NCBI RefSeq assembly: GCF_900044055.2
Contig: NZ_FCOX02000004.1
Coordinates: 186,001 to 250,000, forward strand
DNA from: Caballeronia calidae
Lineage (GTDB): Bacteria > Pseudomonadota > Gammaproteobacteria > Burkholderiales > Burkholderiaceae
Length of the DNA: 64,000 nucleotides
Reading direction: 5' to 3'
This document shows positions 1 to 9,491 of the stretch, piece by piece (the first letter of the stretch is position 1; the number at the start of each line of letters is the position of its first letter). Position numbers and translations under genes: made by a program. The notes under the pieces were generated by a model. It had not been told where the DNA came from, made no database searches, and saw only the letters and a program-made list of their open reading frames with translations.

Positions 1-816
1 GCGATGGTGCTCGGCCTTTTGCTCGGCTCCGCGGTGCAGGCGCTGATTCCGCCGCGCTGGGTCTCGCGGGCGCTCGGCGAGCACAACTTCGGCAGCGTCG
101 TGAACGGCGGCCTCATGTCCCTTCCGGGGATGATGTGCACGTGCTGCGCGGCGCCGGTCGTCGCGGGCTTGCGCGCGCGTGAGGCGGCGCCGGGCGCGGC
201 GGTCGCGTTCTGGCTCGGCAATACGGTGCTCAATCCGGCCGCGCTGGTGTTCATGGGCTTCGTGCTCGGCTGGGAATGGACCGGGCTGCGGTTCGTGCTC
301 GGCGTGCTGATGGTGTTCGGCCTCGGCTACGCGGTCAACCGCATGGTGACGCCCGCGCAGGCGGCGGCATCGCGTCAGGCGCTCAGCAAGTTGATCGAAG
401 AAGACGAGCCGGGCACCGCATTCTCCCGCTGGATCAAGATCCTCGGCCGGATGTCCTTGCGGCTCGTGCCGGAGTACATCGTGCTCGTGCTGCTGCTCGG
501 CGCGGCGCGCGCGTGGCTCTTTCCGCACATCGGGCCGGATATCGGCAACGGCATGCTGTGGATCGCCGCGTTCGCCGTCGCGGGCACGCTGTTCGTGATT
601 CCGACGGCGGGCGAGGTGCCCATCATCCAGGCGATGCTGTCGCTCGGCATGGCGGCGGGGCCCGCCGGCGCGCTGCTGATGACATTGCCGCCCGTCAGCG
701 TGCCGTCGCTCGCGATGCTCGCGCGCTCGTTTCCGCCGCGCGTGCTCGCGTTCGTGGCGTTGTCGGTGGTCGGGTTCGGGATCGTGAGCGGGGTGCTTGC
801 GGCGGCGTTGTTCTGA
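1..816 (+). CDS. Permease of the DUF318/ArsP type, left end cut by window
   Basis: The reading frame is open to the window edge and the first ATG (position 4) falls inside what looks like the first membrane helix, so the gene probably starts upstream. The visible 270 residues are almost all hydrophobic, with about seven membrane helices. A CTCC motif near residue 46-49 and a helix containing GNTVLNPAAL are typical of the DUF318 (PF03773) permease family, which includes ArsP organoarsenical efflux permeases. The substrate cannot be told from sequence. The gene is followed by the convergent oxidase operon. Confidence 0.7.
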   Translation, partial: AMVLGLLLGSAVQALIPPRWVSRALGEHNFGSVVNGGLMSLPGMMCTCCAAPVVAGLRAREAAPGAAVAFWLGNTVLNPAALVFMGFVLGWEWTGLRFVLGVLMVFGLGYAVNRMVTPAQAAASRQALSKLIEEDEPGTAFSRWIKILGRMSLRLVPEYIVLVLLLGAARAWLFPHIGPDIGNGMLWIAAFAVAGTLFVIPTAGEVPIIQAMLSLGMAAGPAGALLMTLPPVSVPSLAMLARSFPPRVLAFVALSVVGFGIVSGVLAAALF

Positions 817-828
817 GCGCGCGCTCAG

Positions 829-966
829 TCAGTGAATCGCCGCCCCCGCGCGGATCAGCAACTTGAACGGCAGCGCGAGCAGCATCGCGCCGCCGACGCC
901 CGCCGTCCACAGCGCGACGAACCAGAACACCTTCCGCGCGCGCTCAATGGTAGTGATGTTCGCCAT
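829..966 (-). CDS. DUF2474-family small membrane subunit next to CydB
   Basis: This is a 45-residue protein with one membrane helix (about residues 14-38) and a short charged N-terminus. Its start overlaps the end of cydB by 23 bases. Small single-helix proteins at this position (CydX/CydZ or DUF2474 type) are accessory subunits of bd-type quinol oxidases; DUF2474 is usual beside cyanide-insensitive oxidases. The assignment rests on size, the helix and the operon position. Confidence 0.75.
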   Translation of the reverse strand: MANITTIERARKVFWFVALWTAGVGGAMLLALPFKLLIRAGAAIH

Positions 967-1945
967 GGCGCACCTTTCCTCTGAAGACCCAATACCCTAG
1001 CGTCGTATAAACCACGATCACCGGCAGAATCACCGCCGCGCCGACGATCGTGAAGAGCTGGCTCGAACGGGGCGCGGCCGCATCCCAGATCGACACGCCC
1101 GGGAAAATCTCATGCGGCGAGATGCTCGCGACGAGCCCCGCGTAGCCGAGCAGCACGAAGCCGAGCGCCACCGCGAACGGCCGCTTTTCGTGGCGCGACG
1201 CGATCGAGCGACGCATCGTCCACGCGCAAGCCGCGACGAGCACCGGCACCGGCAGCAGCCGATAGAACAGCGGCGAATCGAACCAGCGCGACGCGATGCC
1301 CGCATCCTGCAGCGGCGTCCAGATGCTGACCACGGCGATCGTCGCAAGTTGAAGCACGGTCAGCGGCCACACGACGCGATACATCCGCCGCTGAAGATCG
1401 CCTTCGGTCTTCGCGATCAGCCAGCACGCGCCGAGCAGCGCATACGTGACGACGAGCGCGCCGCCGGTGAAGATGGAGAAGGGCGTGAACCAGCCGAAGG
1501 CGTCGCCGGCGAAGCGGCCGTCGGCGACGGGAATGCCGCCGAGGAACGCGCCCAGCGCCACGCCCTGAAAGAAGGTCGCGCCCGCCGATCCGCCGATGAA
1601 CGCGAGATCCCACATGTGTTTCGTGCGCTGCGCCTTCGCGCGGATCTCGAACGACACGCCGCGGAAGATCAGGCACACGAGCATCAGCACGAGCGGCAGA
1701 TAGAGCGCGGAGAGCACGGTGGAATAGACCATCGGGAACGCGGCGAAGAGTCCCGCGCCGCCGAGCACGAGCCACGTTTCGTTGCCGTCCCAGACGGGCG
1801 CGACGGTGTTCATCATCACGTCGCGATCGTGCTGGTCGGGAAAGAACGGAAAGAGAATGCCGATGCCGAGATCGAAGCCGTCGAGCACCACGTAGAGAAA
1901 AAGGCCCAACGCGATGATCGCGGCCCAGGCGAGTGTGAGATCCAT
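944..1945 (-). CDS. cydB: Cytochrome bd-type quinol oxidase subunit II
   Basis: The 333-residue protein has about eight to nine membrane helices and the family opening YVVLDGFDLGIG followed by WDGNETWLV, both conserved in CydB/CioB. It forms the membrane-embedded quinol:O2 oxidoreductase with CydA. The start at 1945 is chosen because MDLTLAW is the usual CydB beginning; the longer upstream frame is cydA sequence in another frame. cydA ends four bases upstream, so the three genes are cotranscribed leftward in the order cydA, cydB, DUF2474. Confidence 0.95.
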   Translation of the reverse strand: MDLTLAWAAIIALGLFLYVVLDGFDLGIGILFPFFPDQHDRDVMMNTVAPVWDGNETWLVLGGAGLFAAFPMVYSTVLSALYLPLVLMLVCLIFRGVSFEIRAKAQRTKHMWDLAFIGGSAGATFFQGVALGAFLGGIPVADGRFAGDAFGWFTPFSIFTGGALVVTYALLGACWLIAKTEGDLQRRMYRVVWPLTVLQLATIAVVSIWTPLQDAGIASRWFDSPLFYRLLPVPVLVAACAWTMRRSIASRHEKRPFAVALGFVLLGYAGLVASISPHEIFPGVSIWDAAAPRSSQLFTIVGAAVILPVIVVYTTLGYWVFRGKVRHGEHHYH

Positions 1946-1949
1946 GTGC

Positions 1950-3356
1950 TTAGGCTCCTTCGATGGATTGATGCGGAAGGCTGAGCGGACGACGCGCGCT
2001 GCCGTCGCCCGAGGTCGGCTCGTGCGTATGCGAGCCCGGTAGCGCCGGACCATGGCGCAGCAGCTTCAGCATGTAGTAGATGCCGGTGCCGAACACGATC
2101 GTGTAGACGATCACGAACGCGAGCAGCGACACGCCGACTTGCTGCGCCGTCACGGGCGACACGGCATCGGCGGTGCGCATCACGCCGTACACGACCCACG
2201 GCTGGCGGCCCGCTTCGGTCGTGACCCAGCCCGCGAGCAGCGTGATGAAACCGGTCGGGCCCATGGCCAGCGCGAAGCGGTGGAACCAGCGCGCGTCGAA
2301 CAGCTTGCGCTTGCGATGCAGCCACCACGCGGCGAACGACATCACGATCATCAGCACGCCGAGGCCGGCCATCACGCGGAAGCTCCAGAACACGAGCGTC
2401 GAGTTCGGGCGCTCGTCCTTCGGGAATTCCTTCAGGCCGCGAATCTCGCCGTCCCAGCTATGCGTGAGGATCAGGCTGCCGAGATGCGGAATCGATACCG
2501 CGTACTTCGTGGTTTCGGCTTCCATGTCCGGAATGCCGAAGATATTGAGCGCGGTGCCGCCTTTCTCGGTGTCCCAGATGCCTTCGATGGCCGCGATCTT
2601 CGCCGGCTGATGTTCGCGCGTGTTGAGGCCGTGCGCGTCGCCGACGAGCGCCTGGATCGGCGTCAATGCGAGCAGCAGCCAGAGCGACATCGAGAACATC
2701 TTCCGGATGGCCGGATCGCGCCGGCCTTTCAGCAGATGCCACGCGCCGGTCGCGGCCACGACGAGCGCCGCCACGATGAACGCCGCGATCGCCATGTGCG
2801 CGAGCCGGTACGGAAACGACGGGTTGAAGATGATCGCCCACCAGTCCACCGGCACGACATGATCGCCCTCGATGCGAAAGCCCTGCGGCGTCTGCATCCA
2901 GCTATTGGACGCGAGAATCCAGAACGTGGAGATGAGCGTGCCGATCGCGACCATCAGCGTCGCGCCGAAGTGCGCCTTCGGACCGACCTTGTTCCAGCCG
3001 AACAGCATGATGCCGAGGAAGCCCGCTTCGAGGAAGAACGCGGTCATCACTTCATACGTGAGCAGCGGCCCGGTGATCGGACCGGCGAAGGTCGAGAAGC
3101 CGCCCCAGTTGGTGCCGAATTCGTAGGCCATGACGACGCCCGACACGACGCCCATGCCGAACGCGACGGCGAACACCTTCGACCAGAAAAGACACAGCTC
3201 CTTGTAGACCGGTTTGCCGGTTTTGAGCCACGCGCCCTCGAGCACCGCGATGAAGCTCGCGAGCCCGATGGAAAGCGCGGGAAAGATGATGTGAAACGAG
3301 ACGGTGAACGCGAACTGGATTCGCGCCAGATCGAGTGCTTCGGGAGTCGAATGCAT
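1950..3356 (-). CDS. cydA: Cytochrome bd-type quinol oxidase subunit I (cyanide-insensitive type)
   Basis: This 468-residue CydA homologue starts MHSTPEALDLARIQFAF and has the His in FHIIFPALSIG, RLAHM, and the quinol-site signature GRQPW near the C-terminus. It lacks the long Q-loop insert of the E. coli enzyme, which with the DUF2474 partner points to the CIO/bd-II-like short class. It oxidises quinol and reduces O2 at a high-affinity haem centre in the cytoplasmic membrane. The frame extends upstream to 3428, but the start at 3356 matches the family. Confidence 0.95.
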   Translation of the reverse strand: MHSTPEALDLARIQFAFTVSFHIIFPALSIGLASFIAVLEGAWLKTGKPVYKELCLFWSKVFAVAFGMGVVSGVVMAYEFGTNWGGFSTFAGPITGPLLTYEVMTAFFLEAGFLGIMLFGWNKVGPKAHFGATLMVAIGTLISTFWILASNSWMQTPQGFRIEGDHVVPVDWWAIIFNPSFPYRLAHMAIAAFIVAALVVAATGAWHLLKGRRDPAIRKMFSMSLWLLLALTPIQALVGDAHGLNTREHQPAKIAAIEGIWDTEKGGTALNIFGIPDMEAETTKYAVSIPHLGSLILTHSWDGEIRGLKEFPKDERPNSTLVFWSFRVMAGLGVLMIVMSFAAWWLHRKRKLFDARWFHRFALAMGPTGFITLLAGWVTTEAGRQPWVVYGVMRTADAVSPVTAQQVGVSLLAFVIVYTIVFGTGIYYMLKLLRHGPALPGSHTHEPTSGDGSARRPLSLPHQSIEGA

Positions 3357-3744
3357 GATGACTTGTGCCTTGAAATTCACGCGTGTCCGCGTTTGGAAAA
3401 GCGGTTTGTCCTGTACCGGATCAGGCATGTGACGGGCCGGAGCTTAGCGCTATTTCGCGAAAGTGTTGCGCTGCGTCAGTGATTGCGCATTGCGCGCAAA
3501 TGCCGCAGTTTCAAGGGCTTAGTGCGTCTACCGGATTGATTTCCGGCGCATTTTGGGATGGCTCGATACTGCGGTGCGGCAAGAGCGCGCAGGCGCTTTC
3601 GCGACAATCGACCGCACGGTCGCCGCCGACGTGCGCAAAGCCGAAAACAAGTTTTACGATATGCCGGCACGAGACGTGCGAGCGGCCCGAGTACCATAGT
3701 GGTTTTTGGACACGCGCACCGCGCGGGCAGGAAGGAGAAGCATC
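3357..3744. other. Divergent intergenic region between cydA and the metallopeptidase gene
   Basis: No coding signal is visible on either strand. The region must hold promoters for the leftward oxidase operon and the rightward metallopeptidase gene. A 6-bp inverted repeat, TTGCGC (3483-3488) and GCGCAA (3494-3499) with a 5-bp centre, could be a regulator site. No canonical FNR/Anr box (TTGAT-N4-ATCAA) was found. Confidence 0.4.
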
Positions 3745-4617
3745 ATACGCCTCGATGACGAAGCAGAAAGTCAGAATGTCGAAGACCGGCGCGGCGGGGG
3801 CGGCTTTCGGATCGGCGGCGGATCGATCGGCATCGGCACGATCATCGTCGCGCTCGCGGCATCGTATTTCTTCGGCATCAATCCGATGACGATCATCAAC
3901 GGCGCGCAGGTGCTGCAGGGCAACGCGCCGCAACAGCAGGCCGCGCCGAGCAACGCGCCGCCCGCCAACGATGCCGGCGCCGTGTTCGTGCGCCGCGTGC
4001 TCGGCAACACCGAGCGCACCTGGCAGCACGTCTTCCGCGCGCAGTTCAATCAGGGCTATCCGGCGCCGAGGCTCGTGATGTTCTCCGGCGCCACGCAGAC
4101 CGCGTGCGGCACGGGACAGACGGCGATGGGCCCGTTCTATTGTCCCGGCGACCGCAAGGTCTACATCGATCTCTCGTTCTATCGGGAGTTGCGCGACCGG
4201 TTCGGCGCGAGCGGCGACTTCGCGCAGGCTTACGTGATCGCGCATGAAGTCGGGCATCACGTGCAGAACGTGCTCGGCATCATGGAGAAAGTCGATCAGG
4301 CGCGCTCGCGGATGTCTCGCGAACAGGCCAATGCGCTGTCGGTGCGCGTCGAATTGCAGGCGGACTGCTTCGCGGGCGTGTGGGCCGCGGTTGCGCAGCG
4401 CGACAACGCGAAGCTGATCGAACCGGGCGATTTCGAGCAAGGTCTGAACGCGGCCGCTGCGATCGGCGACGACCGCCTGCAGCAGCAATCGCAAGGGCGC
4501 GTCGTGCCCGAGGCGTTCACGCACGGCACGAGCGCGCAGCGCCAGCGCTGGCTGCGGCGCGGTCTGACGACGGGCGATGTCGGCCAGTGCGATACCTTCT
4601 CGACGCGCTCGCTCTAA
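3745..4617 (+). CDS. Membrane-anchored neutral zinc metallopeptidase, YpfJ family (apparent ATA start)
   Basis: The protein (about 290 residues) has the family opening RLDDEAESQNVEDRRG, one N-terminal membrane helix (about residues 28-46), a Pro/Gln-rich linker, and a metallopeptidase domain with HEVGHH (HExxH zinc site) and a downstream ELQADCFAG motif supplying the third ligand. This is the putative neutral zinc metallopeptidase family PF04228; substrates are unknown. Family members begin Met-Arg; here that Met codon is ATA (3745), seven bases after AAGGAG (3732-3737). The only upstream in-frame alternative is TTG at 3706 without a Shine-Dalgarno sequence. Confidence 0.85.
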   Translation: MRLDDEAESQNVEDRRGGGGFRIGGGSIGIGTIIVALAASYFFGINPMTIINGAQVLQGNAPQQQAAPSNAPPANDAGAVFVRRVLGNTERTWQHVFRAQFNQGYPAPRLVMFSGATQTACGTGQTAMGPFYCPGDRKVYIDLSFYRELRDRFGASGDFAQAYVIAHEVGHHVQNVLGIMEKVDQARSRMSREQANALSVRVELQADCFAGVWAAVAQRDNAKLIEPGDFEQGLNAAAAIGDDRLQQQSQGRVVPEAFTHGTSAQRQRWLRRGLTTGDVGQCDTFSTRSL

Positions 4618-4829
4618 GGAAGGCATCGAGAACGCCGCCGCATCTTCATCTCAAAATAGGACTATCCTGAACCGTCGCGCCGCGCCGGTTCAGCGTCGCA
4701 CTTACAAACACTGACAGTGCGACCGTCTCAAATTCATTAGAATCGTGGGTTTTCCGGGGTGCGGCCAGCCGCCCCATGCGATGTCGCGACCTCGCGTCGG
4801 CATGCGCACCGGAACACTCTCTGACCGTT

Positions 4830-5843
4830 ATGAAGCGAATTCTGATCGTCAAAGTCACGTCGCTCGGCGATATCGTCGAGACGCTTCCGGTCGTCTCGGA
4901 CTTGCGGCGTGCATTCCCGGACGCCAAAGTCGATTGGGCGGCGGATGCCGCCTTTGCCGACATCATCCGCTGGAATCCTGGCGTCGATCGCGTGCTGAGC
5001 GCGCCGCTGCGCAAGTTCAAGAAGGCGCGCAACCTGAACGATCTGAAGGAGATCACCGCGTCCATCGGCGAGCTTCGGGCCGAAAAATACGACGTGATCG
5101 TCGATATTCACGGCGTCTACAAGAGCGCGATCATCGCCTTCATCGCGCGGGGGCGGCGGCGCTACGGATATCTGAATCAGGATCTCGGCGAGCGCGGCGC
5201 GGCCTTCGCCTACAACGCGCGTTTTGGTCCGCGTCCGCTGACCGATGCGTGGCGCGGCATGCGAGTGAGCGTCGCCGACGCGCTCGGCTATCGGTTCGAC
5301 GAGACGCCCGATTACAACATCCGCCTGCCCGCGCCCACGCGCGACCTGGGCATCCCGAGCGGCGCACGTATCGCGATGCTGTTCCACGCGACGTCGGCGG
5401 ACGTCAAGAAGTGGCCCAAGGCGCACTGGGGCGAAGTGGGCCGCTGGCTCGCCGCGCGTGGCTACTCGATCGCGCTGCCGTGGGGCACGGAGCGCGAGCG
5501 CGAAGAGGCACAGGCCATCGCGGCGCTCGTGCCGGGTGCGACGGTGCTGCCGAAGCTCTCGGTCGAGGAATGCGCGCACTGGATTCAGGCGTCGGAACTC
5601 GTCGTCGGCACGGATACCGGACTGGTGCATCTCGCGCATGCGCTGCAGCGGCGCACGGTCATGCTGTTCGCCGCCACGTCGCGCGAGCATTTCGGCGTGA
5701 ACGATCCGGGACGCACGGTTTCGGTGGGAGAAGAGGGCGCGGCGCCCGACGTGCCGCAAGTTCTGGCCGCCATCGAAAGCGTGACCGGGGCGCCGTCGCA
5801 GACGATCGCCCGTTCGGCGGAAACCAGCGCTGCGAGTCGCTGA
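4830..5843 (+). CDS. waaC: LPS heptosyltransferase I
   Basis: This 337-residue GT-B glycosyltransferase of family 9 transfers the first L-glycero-D-manno-heptose from ADP-heptose to Kdo2-lipid A on the inner leaflet of the inner membrane. It starts MKRILIVKVTSLGDIV with the acceptor-side Asp, has the HATSADVKKWP motif with the conserved Lys pair, and the nucleotide-sugar motif GTDTGLVHLAHAL. The start at 4830 is fixed by this conserved N-terminus; upstream codons are not family-like. It stands alone rather than in a waa cluster. Confidence 0.92.
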   Translation: MKRILIVKVTSLGDIVETLPVVSDLRRAFPDAKVDWAADAAFADIIRWNPGVDRVLSAPLRKFKKARNLNDLKEITASIGELRAEKYDVIVDIHGVYKSAIIAFIARGRRRYGYLNQDLGERGAAFAYNARFGPRPLTDAWRGMRVSVADALGYRFDETPDYNIRLPAPTRDLGIPSGARIAMLFHATSADVKKWPKAHWGEVGRWLAARGYSIALPWGTEREREEAQAIAALVPGATVLPKLSVEECAHWIQASELVVGTDTGLVHLAHALQRRTVMLFAATSREHFGVNDPGRTVSVGEEGAAPDVPQVLAAIESVTGAPSQTIARSAETSAASR

Positions 5844-6023
5844 GTACGCCTTTCTAATAAATGATTTTATGCGCATAAAACTTTCTGCCGTCCGGCGACG
5901 GTAGGAAGTCCCTGCGTCCAAAGATATATCAGCGTGCGCTAACGTAAAACTTGCCGCACGATACTTGACGGCAGACTCGGCAAGCATGACGATTGCGGAA
6001 ATACTTAAGAATCGTCCTACAAG

Positions 6024-6926
6024 ATGACCGAAGAAACCGTCGAGGGGGCGGGCCAGACACTGGTTCGCCTCGAAGCTTCCGAGATTCCGCTGAACGCATC
6101 GCTCGAATGGCCGATCGTCGCCGCCGATGGCGCGACGCTGTTCGATGCGGGCGCCGTCGTGCCGGACGCGCCCGCCCGCGAATTCATGTTTCGGCATTTC
6201 GAGCCGCACCGCGCGCTTCGGGAGCCGGCCCCGAGCGTGTCCGAAGAGGACACCGCCAGGGACGGGCCGCCGACGCTCGAAGACATCGGCCTTACGATCG
6301 GCGTGCGGGTCGGTCTGCGCGGCACCGGCGGCGTGGGCTCGGTAATGTACGCGAGCCGCGTGATCGGCTTCTCCACGCCGCGCCGTAATGGCGAGCGTTC
6401 GCTCTTCGTGACGCAACCGTTGATGACGGGCTTCGATCCGCTCGAGCTCACGCTCGGCGAGCAGGTCGATCTCGTCGCGCTCACGGGGCGCGGTGTTTTC
6501 CGCTTCGCCTGCACCGTCGACGCGACCTGCCGCGAGCCGTTCAACTATGCGGTGCTGTCGGCGCCGGGTGCGATCCGCAGATTGCGCACGCGCAAATTCG
6601 CGCGCATGCCGACGCGCCTAGCCGCGCATTTCGCCCCGGAGGGCGAGCCGGACAGCGCGCGCCGGCTGGCCCGCGTGAGCGACATCAGTCCTTATGGCAT
6701 GTCGCTGACCGTCGCGAGTCCGGCCGCGCGCATGGGCGACCGTTTGCAGGTCTCGTTTCAGTTCAAGACCGATGGCGTCGACGTGAAGATCGACGCCATT
6801 GCGATCGTGCGCCATGTCGGCACGTCGGACCCCGCCGACGGCAGCGCGGCCTACGGGCTCGAGTTCGAATCGCTCGAGCCGTCGCAGCGTATCGCGCTGA
6901 AGTCGTTCATGGCCGAACACAGCTAG
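6024..6926 (+). CDS. PilZ-domain protein, YcgR-like flagellar brake
   Basis: The 300-residue protein has an N-terminal YcgR-N-like beta-barrel region (about residues 90-180) and a C-terminal PilZ domain. The c-di-GMP motifs are present: an RxxxR-type basic segment in RRLRTRKFARMPTR (about residue 185-197) and DISPYG (DxSxxG, about residue 219-224). Proteins of this layout bind c-di-GMP and slow the flagellar motor. The gene is monocistronic; 180 bases upstream carry no other gene. Confidence 0.85.
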   Translation: MTEETVEGAGQTLVRLEASEIPLNASLEWPIVAADGATLFDAGAVVPDAPAREFMFRHFEPHRALREPAPSVSEEDTARDGPPTLEDIGLTIGVRVGLRGTGGVGSVMYASRVIGFSTPRRNGERSLFVTQPLMTGFDPLELTLGEQVDLVALTGRGVFRFACTVDATCREPFNYAVLSAPGAIRRLRTRKFARMPTRLAAHFAPEGEPDSARRLARVSDISPYGMSLTVASPAARMGDRLQVSFQFKTDGVDVKIDAIAIVRHVGTSDPADGSAAYGLEFESLEPSQRIALKSFMAEHS

Positions 6927-6982
6927 CCGTCCGACAGGCACGACCGGGCCCGGTTTCTCGCCGGGCCGATGATCGAAGCGGC

Positions 6983-7636
6983 TCAGTTCCCCGGAAAGCC
7001 GTCCGGAAAGAGGCGCTCGACCGCCGCCTCGAAATGCTGGACCGGCGCCGCGCCGCGCAGTGCGATCGGCGCGGGCGCTTCCTGGCCGGGCGCGGGCTCG
7101 CGCGACAGCACCGCGAACGGCACGCCGCTCACACCCAGCTTCTTCGCGAACTCTTCGTCTTCGATCACGAGATCGGTGTAAGTGCCGTCGTCGAGCGCTT
7201 CTTCGAGCATCTCGGGATCCACGCCGCAGGTCGCCGCGATATCGAGCAGCGCATCGGTGTCGCCGATGTCGATGCCTTCCTTGAAATACGCCTTGAAGAT
7301 CGCGCGATGCACGAGATCGAAGCGGCCGGATTCGCGCGCGAACAGCGCGGTTTCGAACGCCTTGCGGCTGCGCGGCGCGACGGGCGGCATGCGCATCGTC
7401 ACGCCACGTTCCTCCGCGAGCGGGCGCACCGAGTTTTCCCACGACTCGAGGATCTTTTCGTTGTTGGGATCGAGCAGAGGCGCGGGCTCGGGCCGCAGCT
7501 CGAACGCATGCCAGCGGATCTCGACCGCGTCGCCGTAAGCGTTGCGGAACTGATCGAGCACGGGCGTCTCGAGATAGCAGAACGGACATACGAAGTCCGA
7601 CCAGACGTCGATGTAGAGAACAGGCGTGGATGCCAT
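6983..7636 (-). CDS. DsbA-family (FrnE-like) thiol oxidoreductase
   Basis: The 217-residue protein begins MASTPVLYIDVWSDFVCPFC. The CPFC pair (about residues 18-21) is the thioredoxin-like active site of the FrnE/2-hydroxychromene isomerase-like DsbA branch. It has no signal peptide, so it likely acts in the cytoplasm. The start at 7636 is used because the family begins just before the first beta strand; the longer frame adds unrelated residues. Confidence 0.88.
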   Translation of the reverse strand: MASTPVLYIDVWSDFVCPFCYLETPVLDQFRNAYGDAVEIRWHAFELRPEPAPLLDPNNEKILESWENSVRPLAEERGVTMRMPPVAPRSRKAFETALFARESGRFDLVHRAIFKAYFKEGIDIGDTDALLDIAATCGVDPEMLEEALDDGTYTDLVIEDEEFAKKLGVSGVPFAVLSREPAPGQEAPAPIALRGAAPVQHFEAAVERLFPDGFPGN

Positions 7637-7765
7637 TGGGAGCCTCAAATGCGAACGGCGCACGTGCGCCGTTTGACTGAACCGGGCCAACGTCGCACGT
7701 GGGCGACGGCCGCGAAACCCGTATGTTAGCGCGTGCCGGCGGGCGCTGTGCGCGTCTACGTTGCG

Positions 7766-9106
7766 TCAGAACCCTCCGTCGATCTCGATCCTGCTGCTGT
7801 CGAAAAAGCGCGACAGGCGAAACGCGTGCGGATCGACGAGCGGCGCGTCGTTCGCGACGAGGTCGGCCATCAGCTGGCCCGCGCCGGGCCCGATGCCGAA
7901 ACCATGGCCCGAGAAGCCCGTCGCGATGAACAGCCCCGGCCTGCGCTCGACTCCCGAGATGACCGGCACGGCGTCGGGCGTCACGTCGATATAGCCGGCC
8001 CAGGCCTGTTCGATCCGCGGATGAGCGAGCGCCGGGAAGAGCGTGCGGAACTCCGCGACCGCGGCCTCGTTGAACGACTCGACGGGCGCGGGATCGAGCG
8101 TGCGCGCCGTCTCGAATACGGTCGGCCGATCGAGCGGCCAGCGGCGCGGCCGGCGGAATTCTTCGAAGAAGCGCGCGTTCAGGCCGAGCTTGATCGAGCC
8201 GATCTGACTCTTCAGCGCGGGCAGGAATTTGCCGAAGAGACGAAAGCTGTCCGGCGTGAGGTCGTGGTAGCTGTGAAACGCGTTTGCGATCGTGTAGCCG
8301 CCGTCGAGACGCTTGCGATAGCCCATCTCCCGATTGCACGCGCTGACTTCCGGCCCGCCGTCGAGCGGCGAAGTGCGCATGACCGACGAGCGCACCATGA
8401 GTTGCGGCACGTCGATGCCGAGGCTGCCCGCGAAGTATCGCGTCCACGTGCCGCCCGCGACGACCACGCTCGCGCAGCCGATGCGCCCGTATTCGGTGAC
8501 CACGCCGCTGATTGCGCCGCCGCTCGTCTCGATGCCGCGCACCGCGCAGGGCGTCAGCACTTTGACGCCGCGTTCGCGCAGCGCCGCGGCCATGGCGGGC
8601 ACGGCGCGCTGAGGCTCCGCGCGGCCGTCGCTCGGCGTGTGAATGCCGCCGGCGAAGCGCCGCGCGGTGCCCGACATCAATGCGGCCGTTTCTTCCGGCG
8701 AGACGATGCGCGAATCGAGCGCTTCGCGTCCCACGAGCGCCACGGCGCGTGCGAGCCATGCTTCATGATCGGCGAGGGCGCGGGCATCGTCGGCGGCGTA
8801 GAGAATGCCGCACTCGCGATAGCCCGTGTCGATACCGAGTTCGTTATCGATGCGCCGCCAGAGCTTGAGGCTTTCGAGGCTCAACTCGAGCTCGCGCAGA
8901 TCGCGATGCGTCGCGCGGCACCAGCCCCAGTTGCGGCTCGACTGCTCGCCCGCGATATAGCCCTTCTCACAGACCGCGACCGACAGGCCCTTGGCGGCGA
9001 GCGCACGTGCGGTGCTGATGCCGATGACGCCGCCGCCGATGATGACGACATCGACGTGATCGGGAAGGGTGCGGTCTTCGGTGATGCGTTCGGTGGGTGG
9101 TCCCAT
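7766..9106 (-). CDS. FAD-dependent oxidoreductase of the DAO family
   Basis: The 446-residue flavoprotein has the dinucleotide-binding motif VVIIGGGVIGIS near residues 20-31 and a C-terminal SGHGFGIGPGAGQL segment typical of D-amino-acid-oxidase-like deaminating enzymes. SRNWGWCR near residue 60 resembles the flavin-attachment region of this group. The substrate, probably an amino acid or amine, is not determined. It ends ahead of the divergent DsbA-like gene and follows the HEPN pair with almost no gap. Confidence 0.85.
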   Translation of the reverse strand: MGPPTERITEDRTLPDHVDVVIIGGGVIGISTARALAAKGLSVAVCEKGYIAGEQSSRNWGWCRATHRDLRELELSLESLKLWRRIDNELGIDTGYRECGILYAADDARALADHEAWLARAVALVGREALDSRIVSPEETAALMSGTARRFAGGIHTPSDGRAEPQRAVPAMAAALRERGVKVLTPCAVRGIETSGGAISGVVTEYGRIGCASVVVAGGTWTRYFAGSLGIDVPQLMVRSSVMRTSPLDGGPEVSACNREMGYRKRLDGGYTIANAFHSYHDLTPDSFRLFGKFLPALKSQIGSIKLGLNARFFEEFRRPRRWPLDRPTVFETARTLDPAPVESFNEAAVAEFRTLFPALAHPRIEQAWAGYIDVTPDAVPVISGVERRPGLFIATGFSGHGFGIGPGAGQLMADLVANDAPLVDPHAFRLSRFFDSSRIEIDGGF

Positions 9107-9107
9107 G

Positions 9108-9491
9108 TTATGTGGTGGTTTTTAGAACGGTCAGGGCGAGATCCGTGGATTCCGAAGCGAGTGCATGATCGACGTGCTGATTGAGGTGATAGTCCGCGAT
9201 GACACGCGCGTCGCGCAACTCCATCAAGTCTCTGGCGATCGCTCTAGACATCTTGTACTTCTCATCGATCGGATTGATCATCGGGTGATTCAACTGCGCA
9301 ATCAGTTGTTCATGTCGGCCGCGCGCATTGCCGACCGTGCCTGGAACCGGCAGTCGCCGGTGAAACGCAAGCGCTGCATGGAACGCGCCGTAATACGCGC
9401 GGCTGCAGACGGCCCGAAACTGCGGTTCATCGGCTGCATTGCGAAGCAGCGCGGTCGCGCATTCGACGAGTTCTTCCGCCGTGCTGCTCAT
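9108..9491 (-). CDS. HEPN-domain protein, possible RNase toxin
   Basis: The 127-residue, mainly helical protein contains SRAYYGAFHAAL at about residues 29-40. This is the R-x6-H arrangement and RxYYxxFH pattern of HEPN domains (PF05168-like), many of which are metal-independent RNases in toxin-antitoxin and defence systems. Its start overlaps the end of the upstream gene (ATGA, 9488-9491), so the two are translationally coupled. No MNT nucleotidyltransferase partner is present, so a toxin role is inference. Confidence 0.6.
   Translation of the reverse strand: MSSTAEELVECATALLRNAADEPQFRAVCSRAYYGAFHAALAFHRRLPVPGTVGNARGRHEQLIAQLNHPMINPIDEKYKMSRAIARDLMELRDARVIADYHLNQHVDHALASESTDLALTVLKTTT

Noticed and set aside
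2052-3482. Long plus-strand open frame opposite cydA
   Set aside because: Strongly Arg/His/Asp-biased composition typical of antisense frames in GC-rich genes; cydA on the other strand is unambiguous.
4737-6416. Minus-strand frame of 559 codons opposite waaC and the PilZ gene
   Set aside because: Shadow composition and it crosses an intergenic region; no recognisable protein features.
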